In this document: one piece after another, positions 1-10,390 of the stretch
Numbering within the stretch: the first letter of the stretch is position 1
Layout of the letters: each line of letters starts with the position of its first letter
Source: Verrucomicrobiaceae bacterium
GTDB lineage: Bacteria > Verrucomicrobiota > Verrucomicrobiia > Verrucomicrobiales > Verrucomicrobiaceae
Direction: 5' to 3'
NCBI GenBank assembly: GCA_016795485.1
Contig: JAEUHM010000021.1
Span: forward strand, 185,923 to 249,922
Length of the DNA: 64,000 nucleotides
Translations under genes and position numbers: made by a program
The notes under the pieces: model-generated
The model's database searches: none
The model's input: the letters and a program-made list of their open reading frames with translations, nothing else
Told to the model about the DNA's origin: nothing

Positions 1-1145
1 AATCAGAGCTTCCAAAGCCAGATGCCAGTGTTCAGACGGCCAAACTAGAGTCTCCGAAACTCAAAACCGACTCTCTCGAGCCGAAAACTGGCACGAAGAC
101 GCCCAGCACATCAAAGGCTAAGCGCGAACCTGACATTCCGAATCGCCCGGCAGCATCCCCAAAGCCAAAAGAGATGAGCCTGTGGAATGAAGTGCCTGCG
201 GGTGCAGCCAGGGAGTCAGTAGACTATTTCCTATCCCGCCATCTTTGGATAAGTGAGCACTCGGCAGTTTATCAGTCCGTGCTGCTCGGTGACAACGAGC
301 TGCTGGAGGCACTGTTGCGAAATGGGTTTGATCCGAATGAATCTACCGCTTCTGGCGACACGCCACTTTGCGCTGCCGTTCGTACGGGCAATGTCACTGC
401 GACAGATCAGTTACTCTGGTATGGTGCTAACGCCTCCCAACCAGGTCGTGGAGGCATGACCCCTATTTGTTTGGCATCATTGCGCCGTTTCGCCCCGATC
501 ATGCGCTTGCTGTTGGCGTCTGGTGCAGATCCCAACACTACTTTTCCGAACCCTGTACCCGCAGATATTCTCGAGTCAGTACTGATCAAAGACTTGCGCT
601 ACTACCTCAGTGTCGACAGCCGCATCACACCGCTCATGGCATGTGCGTCTAGAGGTGACGTGGAAGGTGCGGCGACTCTGTTACGAGCCGGGGCCAAAAC
701 CAGCAGCTACACGCGCAAGTACAAGCGGTATGCGCTCAACTTTGCCGCCCAGCAGGGTTATCTCTTTCTGATGAGGGTCCTGCTTGGAAAATCGCCCGAC
801 GAAGAGCCTAAGCTACTTGTCACCGTCGATTTATCGCAACAAAAGGCATGGATCACCAAAGATGGCCAAGTCGTCGACAAAACCTCCATCTCATCAGGTA
901 GGGCAGGCTACTCCACTCCGACAGGCAGATACGTGGTGACGGATAAACATCGCACTCACACATCGACACTCTATCACGTCGCCATGCCTTGGTTCATGCG
1001 TCTAAACTGTAGCGCCATAGGTCTCCACAGCGGCCACGTCACTGGACGCCCGGCCTCCCATGGTTGCATTCGATTACCGTGGGAAAAAGCGCGGGACTTC
1101 TTCAATAAAGTGGACGTGGGCGACGAAGTCGAGATCGTGCACTAG
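1..1145 (+). CDS. Ankyrin-repeat / L,D-transpeptidase (YkuD) fusion, 5' end outside window
   Basis: The reading frame is open from base 3, so the gene starts upstream; the first ATG in view (174) is probably internal. About 57 residues rich in Pro, Lys, Ser and Thr form a linker. Ankyrin-type repeats follow over roughly bases 290-790, with motifs such as [13 protein letters not shown] and [10 protein letters not shown]. The last ~115 residues are a YkuD-type L,D-transpeptidase domain with the catalytic stretch [17 protein letters not shown]; the nucleophilic Cys codon is at 1065. The family forms 3-3 peptidoglycan cross-links or anchors proteins to the cell wall, using the Cys-His pair seen here. 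An N-terminal signal or membrane anchor is expected upstream but is not visible. The domain calls are firm; the ankyrin partner is unknown. Confidence 0.88.
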   Translation, partial: SELPKPDASVQTAKLESPKLKTDSLEPKTGTKTPSTSKAKREPDIPNRPAASPKPKEMSLWNEVPAGAARESVDYFLSRHLWISEHSAVYQSVLLGDNELLEALLRNGFDPNESTASGDTPLCAAVRTGNVTATDQLLWYGANASQPGRGGMTPICLASLRRFAPIMRLLLASGADPNTTFPNPVPADILESVLIKDLRYYLSVDSRITPLMACASRGDVEGAATLLRAGAKTSSYTRKYKRYALNFAAQQGYLFLMRVLLGKSPDEEPKLLVTVDLSQQKAWITKDGQVVDKTSISSGRAGYSTPTGRYVVTDKHRTHTSTLYHVAMPWFMRLNCSAIGLHSGHVTGRPASHGCIRLPWEKARDFFNKVDVGDEVEIVH

Positions 1146-1207
1146 GAGACATTTCTCCTTCTGGACATTCGTGTCTTGGCCTGCTGTTCTTCAGTTTCAC
1201 ATCTGCT

Positions 1208-2365
1208 ATGTCATTCATCGCTCCCCGCTTCTCTCCGCCAGAACGTATACTGATGGGCCCAGGTCCAAGTGACGTTCCGCGCCGTGTTCTCAATGCTATG
1301 GCCGCCCCCACCTTGGGCCACCTTGATCCAGACTACCTTGCCATCATGGACGAAGTGCGTGACTTTCTGCGCAAAGTGTTCCGCACATCGAATGAAATGA
1401 CGATGGCGATTCCTGGCACGGGAAGTGCAGGCATGGAGGCAACGGTGGTTAACCTCGTTGAGCCGGGCGATGAAGTCATCGTGTGCGTGAACGGTGTTTT
1501 TGGTGGTCGTCTGAAGGATGTGGCGGAACGCGCGGGAGCTAAAGTGTTGGCGCTTGAGGCACCATGGGGAGAAACCATTGAGCCAGCAGCCATAGCTTCC
1601 GCACTTGAGCAGCAGCCCGGTACCAAAGCAGTAATGATCGTCCACGCCGAGACATCCACCGGGGCCCATCAGTCGCTGGAAGAGATTTCCAAACTTGTGC
1701 ATGATGCGGGTGCGCTGCTTCTCGTCGATGCAGTGACCTCACTGGCGGGTGTTCCGCTGGACTTAGATGCTCTGAAGATCGACGCATGCTATTCCGGCAC
1801 CCAGAAGTGCCTCTCCTGCCCTCCAGGGCTTGCTCCGGTCAGCTTTTCGGCTGCCGCTGTCGACAAGATCATGAGTCGCAAAACCAAAGTGCAATCTTGG
1901 TATCTCGATGTCAGCATGCTGAAGAGTTACTGGGGTCAAGAGCGGGTGTATCACCACACTGCACCGATCAACATGACGTATGCACTTCGTGAAGCTCTAG
2001 CGATCGTTTTGGAGGAAGGTCTGGAGTCTCGGTGGGCACGCCACCAGCTCAATCACGAAGCACTACGAGCAGGTTTGGAAGCGATTGGATTGAAGTACAT
2101 CCCAAAACACTCACTCGCCTCACTGAACGCGATCCACGTGCCAGACGGTGTCGATGAGGCCGGCGTGCGGAAACGCCTACTGACCGATTATGGAATCGAA
2201 ATCGGTGCGGGACTTGGTCCATTCAAAGGGAAAGCATGGCGAATTGGCCTGATGGGAGCCAGCTCCACACGCCGTCATGTTATGACCGTTCTGGCAGCGC
2301 TCGAAGATCTGCTAAAAGTATCTGGCGGAAGCGCTGCAGCATCGGATGTCTACGCAAAACAATAG
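1208..2365 (+). CDS. PLP-dependent alanine-glyoxylate / serine-pyruvate type aminotransferase
   Basis: 385 residues, a normal length for class V aminotransferases of the AGT/SPT family. The N-terminus has the MGPGPSDVP motif near residue 16. The TGSAGMEA cofactor loop is near residue 71, and the PLP lysine lies in [16 protein letters not shown] (Lys200). Members transfer the amino group of alanine or serine to glyoxylate, giving glycine. A GlcD-like oxidase that could produce glyoxylate lies at 8814-10253, but the genes are not adjacent, so a shared pathway is only inferred. Cysteine desulfurase-like class V enzymes are less likely because of the GPGPSDVP start. The gene stands alone with a 62-base gap to the transpeptidase fusion. 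Confidence 0.85.
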   Translation: MSFIAPRFSPPERILMGPGPSDVPRRVLNAMAAPTLGHLDPDYLAIMDEVRDFLRKVFRTSNEMTMAIPGTGSAGMEATVVNLVEPGDEVIVCVNGVFGGRLKDVAERAGAKVLALEAPWGETIEPAAIASALEQQPGTKAVMIVHAETSTGAHQSLEEISKLVHDAGALLLVDAVTSLAGVPLDLDALKIDACYSGTQKCLSCPPGLAPVSFSAAAVDKIMSRKTKVQSWYLDVSMLKSYWGQERVYHHTAPINMTYALREALAIVLEEGLESRWARHQLNHEALRAGLEAIGLKYIPKHSLASLNAIHVPDGVDEAGVRKRLLTDYGIEIGAGLGPFKGKAWRIGLMGASSTRRHVMTVLAALEDLLKVSGGSAAASDVYAKQ

Positions 2366-2389
2366 TCCGACTAAAAGAATAGTTGACTA
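2363..2389 (+). promoter_or_regulatory. Candidate TetR operator cluster upstream of the regulator gene
   Basis: Two short TAGT/ACTA inverted repeats, TAGTCCGACTA (2363-2373) and TAGTTGACTA (2380-2389), lie just before the TetR gene. A longer element of the same type sits in front of the efflux operon. TetR regulators usually bind such inverted repeats and repress both themselves and the neighbouring pump. No good -35/-10 pair could be placed. Confidence 0.35.
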
Positions 2390-2426
2390 AACGTCTATTC
2401 TCGGCAGATTTGAGCCCAAGATTCCT

Positions 2427-3059
2427 ATGGGACGCGTTTCAGATGCAAAAGAGCGATTGATGAGTGCCGTGTTGGAACTCGTCTGGACGGGTTCTTATGG
2501 CACAACAACGATTGATTTGATCTGTGAGAAGGCTGGCGTCAAAAAAGGCAGCTTTTACTACTTCTTCGACTCCAAGACAGAGCTCGTGGCCACGGCACTC
2601 GAAGATTTGTGGAACTCAACGTATCGGCCGCTCATGGATTCGCTCTACTCCCCATCTGTCGCGCCTCTTGACCGGCTCAAAGCAGCCGTGGAACATGCAG
2701 TTGCTGAACAGGAGGAGAAGTTCCGTCAATTTGGCTTCGTGCTGGGCTGCCCGTTGTTTTCCCTTGGCAACGAAATCAGCACGCAGGAGCAGTCTCTTCG
2801 GGACGTGATTGATCGGATTCTCTCGACTGAACTTCTTTATCTCGAGTCAGCATTGCGAGAGGCGGCAGCCAAAGGCACAATCTCATGTGCAGATCCCGCA
2901 TTTATGGCCAAGGCCATCTTTCTTTACTGGGAAGGCGCTCTCGCCGAGGCCAGAATCAAAAACGACGTCAAACTGCTCTCGAATCTTTGGCCTTCTATTG
3001 AGAAACTCATTGGACTGTCAGGCCAAACTCCAACCAAACCCAACATGCAGGCGGCCTAG
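2427..3059 (+). CDS. TetR/AcrR family transcriptional regulator
   Basis: 210 residues, typical for TetR. The N-terminal DNA-binding domain (about residues 5-55) has the helix-turn-helix stretch TTIDLICEKAGVKKGSFYYF followed by DSKTELV. The remaining ~150 residues are an alpha-helical ligand domain of no recognisable specificity. The gene lies directly upstream of and co-directional with an RND efflux operon, the usual arrangement for a local repressor that responds to pump substrates. TAGT/ACTA inverted repeats occur both upstream of this gene and upstream of the pump genes. It may repress both; the ligand is unknown. Confidence 0.9.
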   Translation: MGRVSDAKERLMSAVLELVWTGSYGTTTIDLICEKAGVKKGSFYYFFDSKTELVATALEDLWNSTYRPLMDSLYSPSVAPLDRLKAAVEHAVAEQEEKFRQFGFVLGCPLFSLGNEISTQEQSLRDVIDRILSTELLYLESALREAAAKGTISCADPAFMAKAIFLYWEGALAEARIKNDVKLLSNLWPSIEKLIGLSGQTPTKPNMQAA

Positions 3060-3084
3060 ACCTGGAAAATGCTTGCGAACTTTA

Positions 3085-3102
3085 TAGTCAACCGGTCAAC
3101 TA
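3085..3102 (+). promoter_or_regulatory. Candidate TetR operator in front of the RND efflux operon
   Basis: TAGTCAACCGGTCAACTA is an 18-bp imperfect inverted repeat nine bases before the ATG of the outer-membrane component. It also contains the direct repeat GTCAAC-CG-GTCAAC. It shares its TAGT/ACTA ends with the elements in front of the TetR gene. Its position suits repression by blocking transcription or initiation. The assignment is by pattern only. Confidence 0.4.
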
Positions 3103-3110
3103 TTATCACT

Positions 3111-4484
3111 ATGCGCCTCTACACCTTTCTAGTCGCTTCTTTTGTGACCTTCTCCTTGGCAGATACTCCCCCACTTCCTACCGCTTGGAAGAGTAAGGCG
3201 CCAGGGAACAAAGTCAGTGCGGGCTTAGACGACTGGTGGACGGTCTTCAACGACCCAGAACTCAACAAGCTTATTGCCGAAGCAAAAGCGAGCTTCCCAG
3301 GGATGAAAGCGGTCATAGCGCGTGTGGATCAAGCACGTGCCGCTGTGCGGATGGCTCGGTCAGCTCTGTTGCCCAACATTATGGCCACGGGCGACTTGGG
3401 GCGCAGTCGTGCTTCTGACACCGTATATGATTTCTCTTTCGGCACGCTTACCAACTACGGTGCCGCTGCTCAGTTGAGCTATGAAGTCGACCTTTGGGGG
3501 CGGGTACGTGACCAAGTGAATGCTGCCAAGGCTGATGCTGAAAGCGAGAACGCAAACGTCTATGCGGTTGGGCTGATTTTGTCGGGAGAAGTGGCCCGCG
3601 TTTACTATGCGATGCGTTCCATAGACGAGGAAAAGGACGTATTGGATAAAACACTCAAGCTAAGGCACGAAGCGCTTAAGCTTGCGACCGCTAGAGTGGA
3701 AGCCGGTGCAACGAATGAACTGGATCGGGTTCGCGCAGAAGCTGAACTTGCGACAACGGAAGCCGAACTTGCAGCTTTGGCAGGCCCGCGCGCTGAGCTT
3801 GAGAACACGCTTGCCGTTACACTGGGCAAAGTCGCTTCTGGCTACAAAGTAGCACCAGCAAAGCTGCCAGCTAGCCTTCCACCGGTCCCAAAACTGCTTC
3901 CGTCTGAGTTGCTTCAGAGGCGACCAGACATCGTATCAGCTACTCGCCGCATAGATGCCGCTAGACTTAGAGTAGGTGCTACTGAGACGTCATACTTTCC
4001 CAAGGTAAGTCTCGGTGCGGGGTATGGTACACAAACAAGTCATGCAACGAAGTTTTTGGATGGCGACAGCCAGATCTGGAATGTTGGTCTGCGGCTTTCC
4101 ATCCCTATTTTCGTTGGGGGCCAGCGAAAAGCAGCGGTAGACGCCGCCCGGGCAGTATTGGCTGAGGCAACTGGACTGTTTGAAGAGAAACTGCTGATTG
4201 CATTCAAAGAAGTTGAATCACTCATGTCTCGTTTGGAGGCTCAGCAGAAGCAAGCTGAGTCGCAGACCAGATTGCAAACCGCTGCAGATGCAGCAGCCAA
4301 ACTTGCCCGCCAGCGATATACGGAGGGCGTGGCAACCTATCTCGAAGTCATTGAAGCGGAGCGCACATCGCTTTCCGCCAGACGCTCTCTCGTCCAATTA
4401 CGCGGACAGCGTTTGCTCACCACCGTGCAACTCATCCAGGCCCTAGGCGGCGGATGGAACCAATCCCCAACCCCAAAACCATGA
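3111..4484 (+). CDS. RND efflux outer-membrane factor (TolC/OprM/NodT family)
   Basis: About 457 residues from ATG 3111. That start gives a clean signal peptide (MRLYTFLVASFVTFSLA); an ATG at 3069 would add a non-secretory tail. The protein has the duplicated outer-membrane efflux domain of the OEP family, with DDWWTVFNDPELNKLIAEA near the N-terminus, the family signature LLQRRPDIVSATRRIDAARL, and a second repeat ending ERTSLSARRSLVQLRGQRL. It would form the trimeric channel that connects to the adaptor and pump encoded next. No lipobox cysteine is present, unlike many NodT-type members. The stop overlaps the adaptor start as ATGA, implying translational coupling. Confidence 0.88.
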   Translation: MRLYTFLVASFVTFSLADTPPLPTAWKSKAPGNKVSAGLDDWWTVFNDPELNKLIAEAKASFPGMKAVIARVDQARAAVRMARSALLPNIMATGDLGRSRASDTVYDFSFGTLTNYGAAAQLSYEVDLWGRVRDQVNAAKADAESENANVYAVGLILSGEVARVYYAMRSIDEEKDVLDKTLKLRHEALKLATARVEAGATNELDRVRAEAELATTEAELAALAGPRAELENTLAVTLGKVASGYKVAPAKLPASLPPVPKLLPSELLQRRPDIVSATRRIDAARLRVGATETSYFPKVSLGAGYGTQTSHATKFLDGDSQIWNVGLRLSIPIFVGGQRKAAVDAARAVLAEATGLFEEKLLIAFKEVESLMSRLEAQQKQAESQTRLQTAADAAAKLARQRYTEGVATYLEVIEAERTSLSARRSLVQLRGQRLLTTVQLIQALGGGWNQSPTPKP

Positions 4485-5641
4485 AACACACCCTCTCACT
4501 CACCATTCTTGCGGTAGTGATCCTTGCAGGCTGTAACAAGCCTGGGGATGCCGCAGGTGGACACTTTGAAATGCCTCCACCGGGCGTCACTGTTTCTCCT
4601 CCCATTCAACAAGAGGTTCAGGAATGGGACGAGTTCACCGGTAGGATTGATGCCGCTGAGTCCGTGGAGATCCGTCCACGCGTAAGCGGATACATTGATC
4701 AGATTCACTTCAAGTCTGGCCAGTTAATCAAGAAAGGAGACCTTTTGGTTACGATAGATCCACGTCCTTTTCAGGCGATCCTTGATCGTGCTGAGGCTGA
4801 AGTGCAACGGGCCAAAACAAAACTGGAGCTATCGAAAAAAGAGTTTGACCGAGCAGATAAGTTGATTGCCACGAAGGCCATCAGTGCTGAAGAAGCAGAT
4901 GCTAAGTCCATGAGTTTCCGAGAGGCATCCGATGCCCTGCGCTCTGCCGAAGCTGCGGTCAAAGCTGCTGCCCTCGATGTAGAGTTTGCCTCGGTAAGAA
5001 GCCCAATCGACGGCCGTGTCAGCCGTGAGATGGTCACCGCAGGTAACTATGTCAGCGGAGTGGCCGGGTTCACGACTTTGCTCACCACCGTTGTCAAGTT
5101 CGATCCCGTGTATGTCTACGCTGATGTGGATGAGGCCACCTTTCTCCGTTACCAACGCCTCAGCACGGAGGGCAAGGCCACCCACCTCACAGACCAAAAG
5201 ACGCCTGCCGAAATGCAGATCGAAGGTGAACAAGACTATCCTCACAAAGGATACATCGAGTCCTTTGATAACCGGATTTCAGGCACAACCGGAAGCATCC
5301 TCGTGCGTGCTCAGTTTGAAAACAAAGATGGCACATTACGCCCCGGCACGTTTGTGCGTATGCGTCTGCCCGCCGGACCAAAATACACCGCTTTGTTAGT
5401 CACTGAAGAAGCGATTGGTACAGATCAAGGCCGAAAGTTTGTGCTCACCGTGAGCAAGGAGAACATGACCGAGTACCGGGCTGTGGAGATCGGGCCTCTC
5501 ATTGGTGACAAGCGCATCATCCGCAGCGGGGTCAACAAGGACGACACTATCGTCATTAATGGACTAGCCAAAGTACGTCCCGGAATGCCCGTAGCACCTA
5601 TGCCTCCTGACAAAAAGGTCGCAGAAACACCCGTGAAGTAA
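4481..5641 (+). CDS. RND efflux periplasmic adaptor (membrane fusion) lipoprotein
   Basis: Starts at ATG 4481, overlapping the stop of the upstream gene by four bases. This start gives a lipoprotein signal ending in the lipobox LAGC (MKHTLSLTILAVVILAGC). The mature protein has the lipoyl/barrel-sandwich motif of MFP proteins (SGYIDQIHFKSGQLIKKGD), an alpha-helical hairpin around residues 95-165, and the beta-barrel region SPIDGRVSREMVTAGNYV. It resembles AcrA/MexA adaptors of HAE1 pumps in length (386 residues) and order. It would link the inner-membrane transporter to the outer-membrane channel. Twelve bases separate it from the transporter gene. Confidence 0.92.
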   Translation: MKHTLSLTILAVVILAGCNKPGDAAGGHFEMPPPGVTVSPPIQQEVQEWDEFTGRIDAAESVEIRPRVSGYIDQIHFKSGQLIKKGDLLVTIDPRPFQAILDRAEAEVQRAKTKLELSKKEFDRADKLIATKAISAEEADAKSMSFREASDALRSAEAAVKAAALDVEFASVRSPIDGRVSREMVTAGNYVSGVAGFTTLLTTVVKFDPVYVYADVDEATFLRYQRLSTEGKATHLTDQKTPAEMQIEGEQDYPHKGYIESFDNRISGTTGSILVRAQFENKDGTLRPGTFVRMRLPAGPKYTALLVTEEAIGTDQGRKFVLTVSKENMTEYRAVEIGPLIGDKRIIRSGVNKDDTIVINGLAKVRPGMPVAPMPPDKKVAETPVK

Positions 5642-5653
5642 CTGCTTCCTGAC

Positions 5654-8600
5654 ATGAACTTTTCCCAGTTCTTCATCACCCGCCCCATCTTTGCGGGGGT
5701 CTTGTCTATCATCCTCGTCCTCGTAGGTGGTATATCTCTGAACTTCCTGCCCGTTAGCGAGTACCCTGAGGTAGCACCGCCAAATATCGTCGTGCGTGCA
5801 GTCTACCCTGGGGCTAACCCACAGGTTATTGCCGAAACGGTTTCGACTCCGCTTGAAAAGGAAATCAACGGAGTCTCGAACAGCATTTACATGTACTCGC
5901 AAGCTACCGGCGATGGAGTCATGAGCCTGACGGTGACATTTAAGATAGGCACCGACCTCGACAAAGCTCAGGTGGCTGTACAAAACCGTGTGAACCAAGC
6001 TCTGCCTCGTCTCCCGGAGGAAGTAAGGCGTTTGGGCATCACCACGATGAAGTCGTCTCCAGACTTGACGATGGTAGTCCACCTGTTCTCACCCGATGGC
6101 AGATACGATGACATCTACGTGCGCAACTACGCGACGATGAACGTGAAGGACCAACTCGCGCGGATTCCTGGTGCGGGGAATGTCACCGTCTTTGGCTCAG
6201 GAGACTACTCCATGCGCATCTGGCTGAATCCGGAGAAGGTCGCATCGATTGGCATGACGCCTGCCGACATCATCAGGGCCATCCAGTCTCAGAATGCACA
6301 GGTTGCCGCCGGGTCCATCGGCAATCAACCAATCAGTAGCGATGTCCCCGTTCAGTTGCAGATCACAACCAAGGGTCGCCTCGTCACCGAAGATGAGTTC
6401 GCGAAGATCATCATCAAAACCGGGCCAAATGGCGAGACCGTGGAACTCAAGGATGTCGCCCGCGTGGAGTTGGGTGCCAGCGAGTATGCGCTGCGGTCCA
6501 CCATGAACAACAAAAATGCAGTGGCGGTCCCGATCTTCCAGCAGCCGGGCTCCAACTCGCTTCAACTCTCCGCCGCAGTACGCGCCGAGATGGAGAAGCT
6601 CAAAGCTAACTTCCCAGATGGCATCGAATACACCATCGCTTATGACCCAACTGTGTTTGTTCAGCAGTCAATCGACGCAGTCATCCACACGCTACTCGAG
6701 GCCATTCTGCTCGTCGTCATCGTCGTTATCGTTTTCCTGCAAACCTGGCGTGCGTCCATCATTCCGCTGGCAGCGGTGCCCGTCTCGCTCATCGGCACCT
6801 TTGCCGTGATGCACGCACTTGGTTTTTCAATCAATGCGCTCTCCCTCTTCGGGCTAGTACTCGCCATCGGCATTGTGGTCGATGATGCCATTGTGGTCGT
6901 GGAGAACGTCGAGCGGAACATTCGCGAAGGATTGACGCCCCTAGAGGCCACCAGAGTCGCCATGAAGGAGGTCACGGGTCCAATTGTGGCCACAGCACTC
7001 GTCCTTTGTGCCGTATTCGTCCCAACAGCTTTCATCAGTGGACTGACGGGTCAGTTTTACAAGCAGTTCGCGCTCACCATTGCCATCAGCACAGTCATCT
7101 CGGCATTCAACTCGCTTACTCTCTCGCCCGCGTTGAGCGCCTTGTTGCTGAAGGGACACCACGACAAGCCCGATTTGATCACACGTCTGATGAACTTCAG
7201 CCTGGGTTGGTTCTTCAAGCCGTTCAATTGGTTCTTTGAGAAGCTCGGCGGTAGCTACCAGTGGATCGTAGGACGTGCGATTCGCCTCTCCGTGGTTTCA
7301 TTGCTGTTGTATGGGGGGCTCGTCTACCTCGGATATGACGTATTCAACAAGGTTCCCGGTGGATTCGTCCCTACCCAGGACAAGAAGTATCTGGTTGCCT
7401 TTGCCCAACTTCCAGATGGTGCATCACTCGAACGAACAGACGCGGTTATGCGCCGTATGAGCGACATCATTATGAAGACGCCGGGTGTCGAAAACGCCAT
7501 TGGCTTTCCCGGCTTGTCGATCAACGGATTCAGCAATGCATCCAACTCCGGCATTGTTTTCGTGGGCCTGAAGCCGTTTGAAGAACGCACCACGCCGGAC
7601 CTAAGTGGTGAGGCGATCTCAATGGCTCTGAACATGCAATTTTCGCAGATTCAGGAGGCCTTCGTCTTAGCCGTGATGCCGCCCGCAGTGAATGGAATGG
7701 GTGCAATCGGAGGATTCAAATTGCAGGTAGAGGATCGCGCCGACTTGGGCGTAAATGCACTAGCCAATGCTACGAATGAGATCATTGGCAAGGCCTATCA
7801 GACGGGTGTGTTTGCTCCAATGAGCGTGTTCACAGGATTCCGGCCCAATACACCACAACTTGCTGCGGAAGTGGACTGGGTGAAGGCGGAAAGCCTTGGA
7901 ATCAGCAAACAAGAAATCTCTCTCGCCCTCCAAGTTTATCTGGGCTCGCTTTACGTGAATGACTTCAACCGTTTCGGCAGAACATGGCAGGTCGTAGTCC
8001 AGGCTGATCAACAGTATCGGGCCAAGGCAGAGGACATCACCAAGCTCAAAGTACGGAACACCCGCGGCGAGATGGTTCCCCTAGCTACTGTGTTAAAGGT
8101 CACTCCCAGCAGCGGCCCTGACAGGGTGATGCACTACAACTCCTACCTCAGTGCTGAGATCAATGGAAACCCAGCTCCAGGACGCACCAGCGGAGAGGCC
8201 GAGGCGATGATTACGAAGATCGCCAAAGAGACGCTGCCCAAAGGAATGGACATAGAATGGACTGAACTCAAGTTTCAGCAGGAACTGGCTGGCAACACCG
8301 CAGTCTACGTCTTCCCGCTGTGTGTAATGCTCGTTTTCCTCGTGCTAGCCGCTCAATACGAAAGCCTCCGCATGCCCCTAGCTATCGTGCTCGTGATTCC
8401 GTTGACGCTGTTGAGCGCCCTTGTGGGTGTGATGATCACGACAAACGAGAATAACATCTTCACGCAGATCGGCCTCATCGTTCTTGTAGGTCTCGCCTGC
8501 AAAAACGCCATCCTCATCGTCGAGTTTGCCAAGGTGAAACAAGATGAGGGCATGACACCGTTTGAGGCAGCAGTCACCGCCGCCCGTTTGCGCCTGCGTC

Positions 8601-8806
8601 CCATCTTGATGACTTCCATCGCGTTCATTGCTGGGGTATGGCCCCTAGTGGCAAGCCACGGAGCAGGTGCGGAAATGCGCCACGCTATGGGAATCGCAGT
8701 TTTCAGCGGGATGATTGGCGTGACTCTTTTCGGACTCCTTCTTACCCCTGTGTTCTATTACGTGCTCATGAAGTGGGGCTGGAAGAAGCGCTCGACCTTG
8801 CCATGA
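5654..8806 (+). CDS. RND multidrug efflux transporter, HAE1 (AcrB/MexB-like) family
   Basis: 1050 residues, the normal HAE1 length. It opens with the family start [17 protein letters not shown] and the motif [17 protein letters not shown]. The TM4 proton-relay aspartates are at about residues 410-411 in [18 protein letters not shown], and the partner lysine is near residue 950 in [15 protein letters not shown], so the pump should be active. Twelve membrane segments and two large periplasmic loops follow the usual order. It uses the proton gradient to extrude drugs, solvents or bile-like compounds; the substrate cannot be read. It is the last gene of the regulator-linked efflux operon. Confidence 0.94.
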   Translation: MNFSQFFITRPIFAGVLSIILVLVGGISLNFLPVSEYPEVAPPNIVVRAVYPGANPQVIAETVSTPLEKEINGVSNSIYMYSQATGDGVMSLTVTFKIGTDLDKAQVAVQNRVNQALPRLPEEVRRLGITTMKSSPDLTMVVHLFSPDGRYDDIYVRNYATMNVKDQLARIPGAGNVTVFGSGDYSMRIWLNPEKVASIGMTPADIIRAIQSQNAQVAAGSIGNQPISSDVPVQLQITTKGRLVTEDEFAKIIIKTGPNGETVELKDVARVELGASEYALRSTMNNKNAVAVPIFQQPGSNSLQLSAAVRAEMEKLKANFPDGIEYTIAYDPTVFVQQSIDAVIHTLLEAILLVVIVVIVFLQTWRASIIPLAAVPVSLIGTFAVMHALGFSINALSLFGLVLAIGIVVDDAIVVVENVERNIREGLTPLEATRVAMKEVTGPIVATALVLCAVFVPTAFISGLTGQFYKQFALTIAISTVISAFNSLTLSPALSALLLKGHHDKPDLITRLMNFSLGWFFKPFNWFFEKLGGSYQWIVGRAIRLSVVSLLLYGGLVYLGYDVFNKVPGGFVPTQDKKYLVAFAQLPDGASLERTDAVMRRMSDIIMKTPGVENAIGFPGLSINGFSNASNSGIVFVGLKPFEERTTPDLSGEAISMALNMQFSQIQEAFVLAVMPPAVNGMGAIGGFKLQVEDRADLGVNALANATNEIIGKAYQTGVFAPMSVFTGFRPNTPQLAAEVDWVKAESLGISKQEISLALQVYLGSLYVNDFNRFGRTWQVVVQADQQYRAKAEDITKLKVRNTRGEMVPLATVLKVTPSSGPDRVMHYNSYLSAEINGNPAPGRTSGEAEAMITKIAKETLPKGMDIEWTELKFQQELAGNTAVYVFPLCVMLVFLVLAAQYESLRMPLAIVLVIPLTLLSALVGVMITTNENNIFTQIGLIVLVGLACKNAILIVEFAKVKQDEGMTPFEAAVTAARLRLRPILMTSIAFIAGVWPLVASHGAGAEMRHAMGIAVFSGMIGVTLFGLLLTPVFYYVLMKWGWKKRSTLP

Positions 8807-8813
8807 GTTAAGC

Positions 8814-10253
8814 GTGACTATCACCGAAGCACTCCGAAAGCTTTTGCCGCCAGATCGCTGTCTAGTGGATAAGGCTGCTCTGGCGGCTTACGCAAGTGAT
8901 GGCGTGACAGCGTTTCATGTAGTGCCACTCGCGGTGGTACTCGTCGAATCGCATCAGGAAGTCGTAGAGGTCGTCTCTCTCTGCCACCTTCACCACGTTC
9001 CGTTTGTCGCCAGAGGAAGCGGAACAAGTTTGAGCGGAGGGAGCGTACCTATCGAGAACGGCGTGGTGATCGCCATGAACCGGATGAACCGCATCATCAA
9101 AGTCGACCTTGAAGCCTGCTTGGCTGTCGTTGAGCCGGGTGTGACCAATCTCTCCGTCACAAAGGCAGTGCAGCCATTCGGATTGCATTATGCGCCAGAC
9201 CCCAGTAGCCAGCAGGTCTGCACCCTGGGCGGAAATGTGGCGTTCAATAGCGGTGGTGCTCATTGTCTGAAGTACGGGATGACCTCCAATCACATCCTGG
9301 GCATGAAAGTCGTGCTCCCTGATGGAACGGTCTCGGAGTTGGGAGGCCCATTCGCAGAAGGTGTCGGTCCTGATGTCACTGGCATGTTTTGCGGCACCGA
9401 AGGTCTCATGGGCATCGCCACTGAGATCTATTTGCGGCTTTTACCCCGTGCAGAACGCTACCACACGATTTTAGTGGGCTATCAGACCCTGGAGCAAGCT
9501 GGGGACGCTGTGGCCGCAGTGGTAGAAAGTGGACTGCTTCCCGGTGCCATGGAGATCATGGACCGACTGGCTATGGATGCGGCTGAAGCGGCCGTGCAGT
9601 CCGACTTCCCCGCAGGCAGTGAAGCATGCTTGATCGTCGAGCTTGAAGGTCCAGCCGAACAAGTGACTGCCGAAGTCCCAAAACTTGAGTCTATTCTCCG
9701 AAGAAGCGATTCAGTTGAAGTGCGAATCGCAAAAGATGCCGAGGACCGAATGCGCATCTGGAAGGGCCGGAAGTCAGCGTTCTCCGCAGTTGGTCGGTTG
9801 AGCCCAGACTTCATCGTCCAAGATGGCGTCGTGCCTCGACGTCGATTAGGGCAGGCTTTGCGCCGCATTGACGAACTCTCCAAAGCCTGCGGCTTGCGAG
9901 TTGCAAACGTCTTCCATGCAGGAGACGGCAATCTCCACCCCCTCATTCTCTACGACGGAAGAAACCAGGGCGAGCTTGAGCGTGCCGAGGCTCTTGCAGG
10001 AAAAATCTTGCTCATGTGCGTCGAGATGGGCGGCTCCATCACTGGCGAGCACGGGGTTGGATTGGAGAAACGCGATTACCTTCCTGCGATGTTCGACAGC
10101 AGCAGCATGCAGTTAATGCGAGACATACGTTCTGCAGTTGATCCCTCCGAGTTATCAAACCAAGGCAAAATGTTCCCGGTAACAGGAGCACCAGCACTCG
10201 TCATGCGAGGCCTCCATCCAATGGAAAAGACCGGCCTAATAAGCCGCGAATGA
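8814..10253 (+). CDS. FAD-linked oxidase, glycolate/D-lactate oxidase GlcD-like subunit
   Basis: 479 residues with a GTG start seven bases after the efflux pump stop. The FAD-binding PCMH domain (about residues 35-215) shows [15 protein letters not shown] and the flavin region [20 protein letters not shown]. The C-terminal FAD-oxidase domain ends with [12 protein letters not shown] and [17 protein letters not shown], both characteristic of GlcD and D-lactate dehydrogenases. The protein would oxidise glycolate or another 2-hydroxy acid. The GlcE and GlcF partners of classical glycolate oxidase are not next to it, so a stand-alone D-2-hydroxy-acid dehydrogenase is possible. The close spacing suggests cotranscription with the pump genes, although no functional link is evident. 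Confidence 0.85.
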   Translation: MTITEALRKLLPPDRCLVDKAALAAYASDGVTAFHVVPLAVVLVESHQEVVEVVSLCHLHHVPFVARGSGTSLSGGSVPIENGVVIAMNRMNRIIKVDLEACLAVVEPGVTNLSVTKAVQPFGLHYAPDPSSQQVCTLGGNVAFNSGGAHCLKYGMTSNHILGMKVVLPDGTVSELGGPFAEGVGPDVTGMFCGTEGLMGIATEIYLRLLPRAERYHTILVGYQTLEQAGDAVAAVVESGLLPGAMEIMDRLAMDAAEAAVQSDFPAGSEACLIVELEGPAEQVTAEVPKLESILRRSDSVEVRIAKDAEDRMRIWKGRKSAFSAVGRLSPDFIVQDGVVPRRRLGQALRRIDELSKACGLRVANVFHAGDGNLHPLILYDGRNQGELERAEALAGKILLMCVEMGGSITGEHGVGLEKRDYLPAMFDSSSMQLMRDIRSAVDPSELSNQGKMFPVTGAPALVMRGLHPMEKTGLISRE

Positions 10254-10303
10254 ACTTCGAAGCGAAACGGGACTTAAGTCTCTCAATAAATCTCTGGCGC
10301 TTT

Positions 10304-10319
10304 TGGCACATAAGCTGCT
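10304..10319 (+). promoter_or_regulatory. Candidate sigma-54 (-24/-12) promoter for glutamine synthetase
   Basis: TGGCACATAAGCTGCT keeps the invariant GG and GC separated by exactly ten bases, matching the -24/-12 consensus TGGCAC-N5-TTGCA in all but the first T of the -12 box and the last base. Transcription would start near 10330, leaving a ~60-base leader before the ATG at 10391. Sigma-54 control of glutamine synthetase genes is well known in bacteria with NtrC-type regulators. No activator-binding site was identified. Confidence 0.6.
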
Positions 10320-10390
10320 ATTTGTTCCAAATGTGCAGACTGGCGACCCCAGCCTGCCATTGACCAACCAGACATCCAACCTAAGCAACT

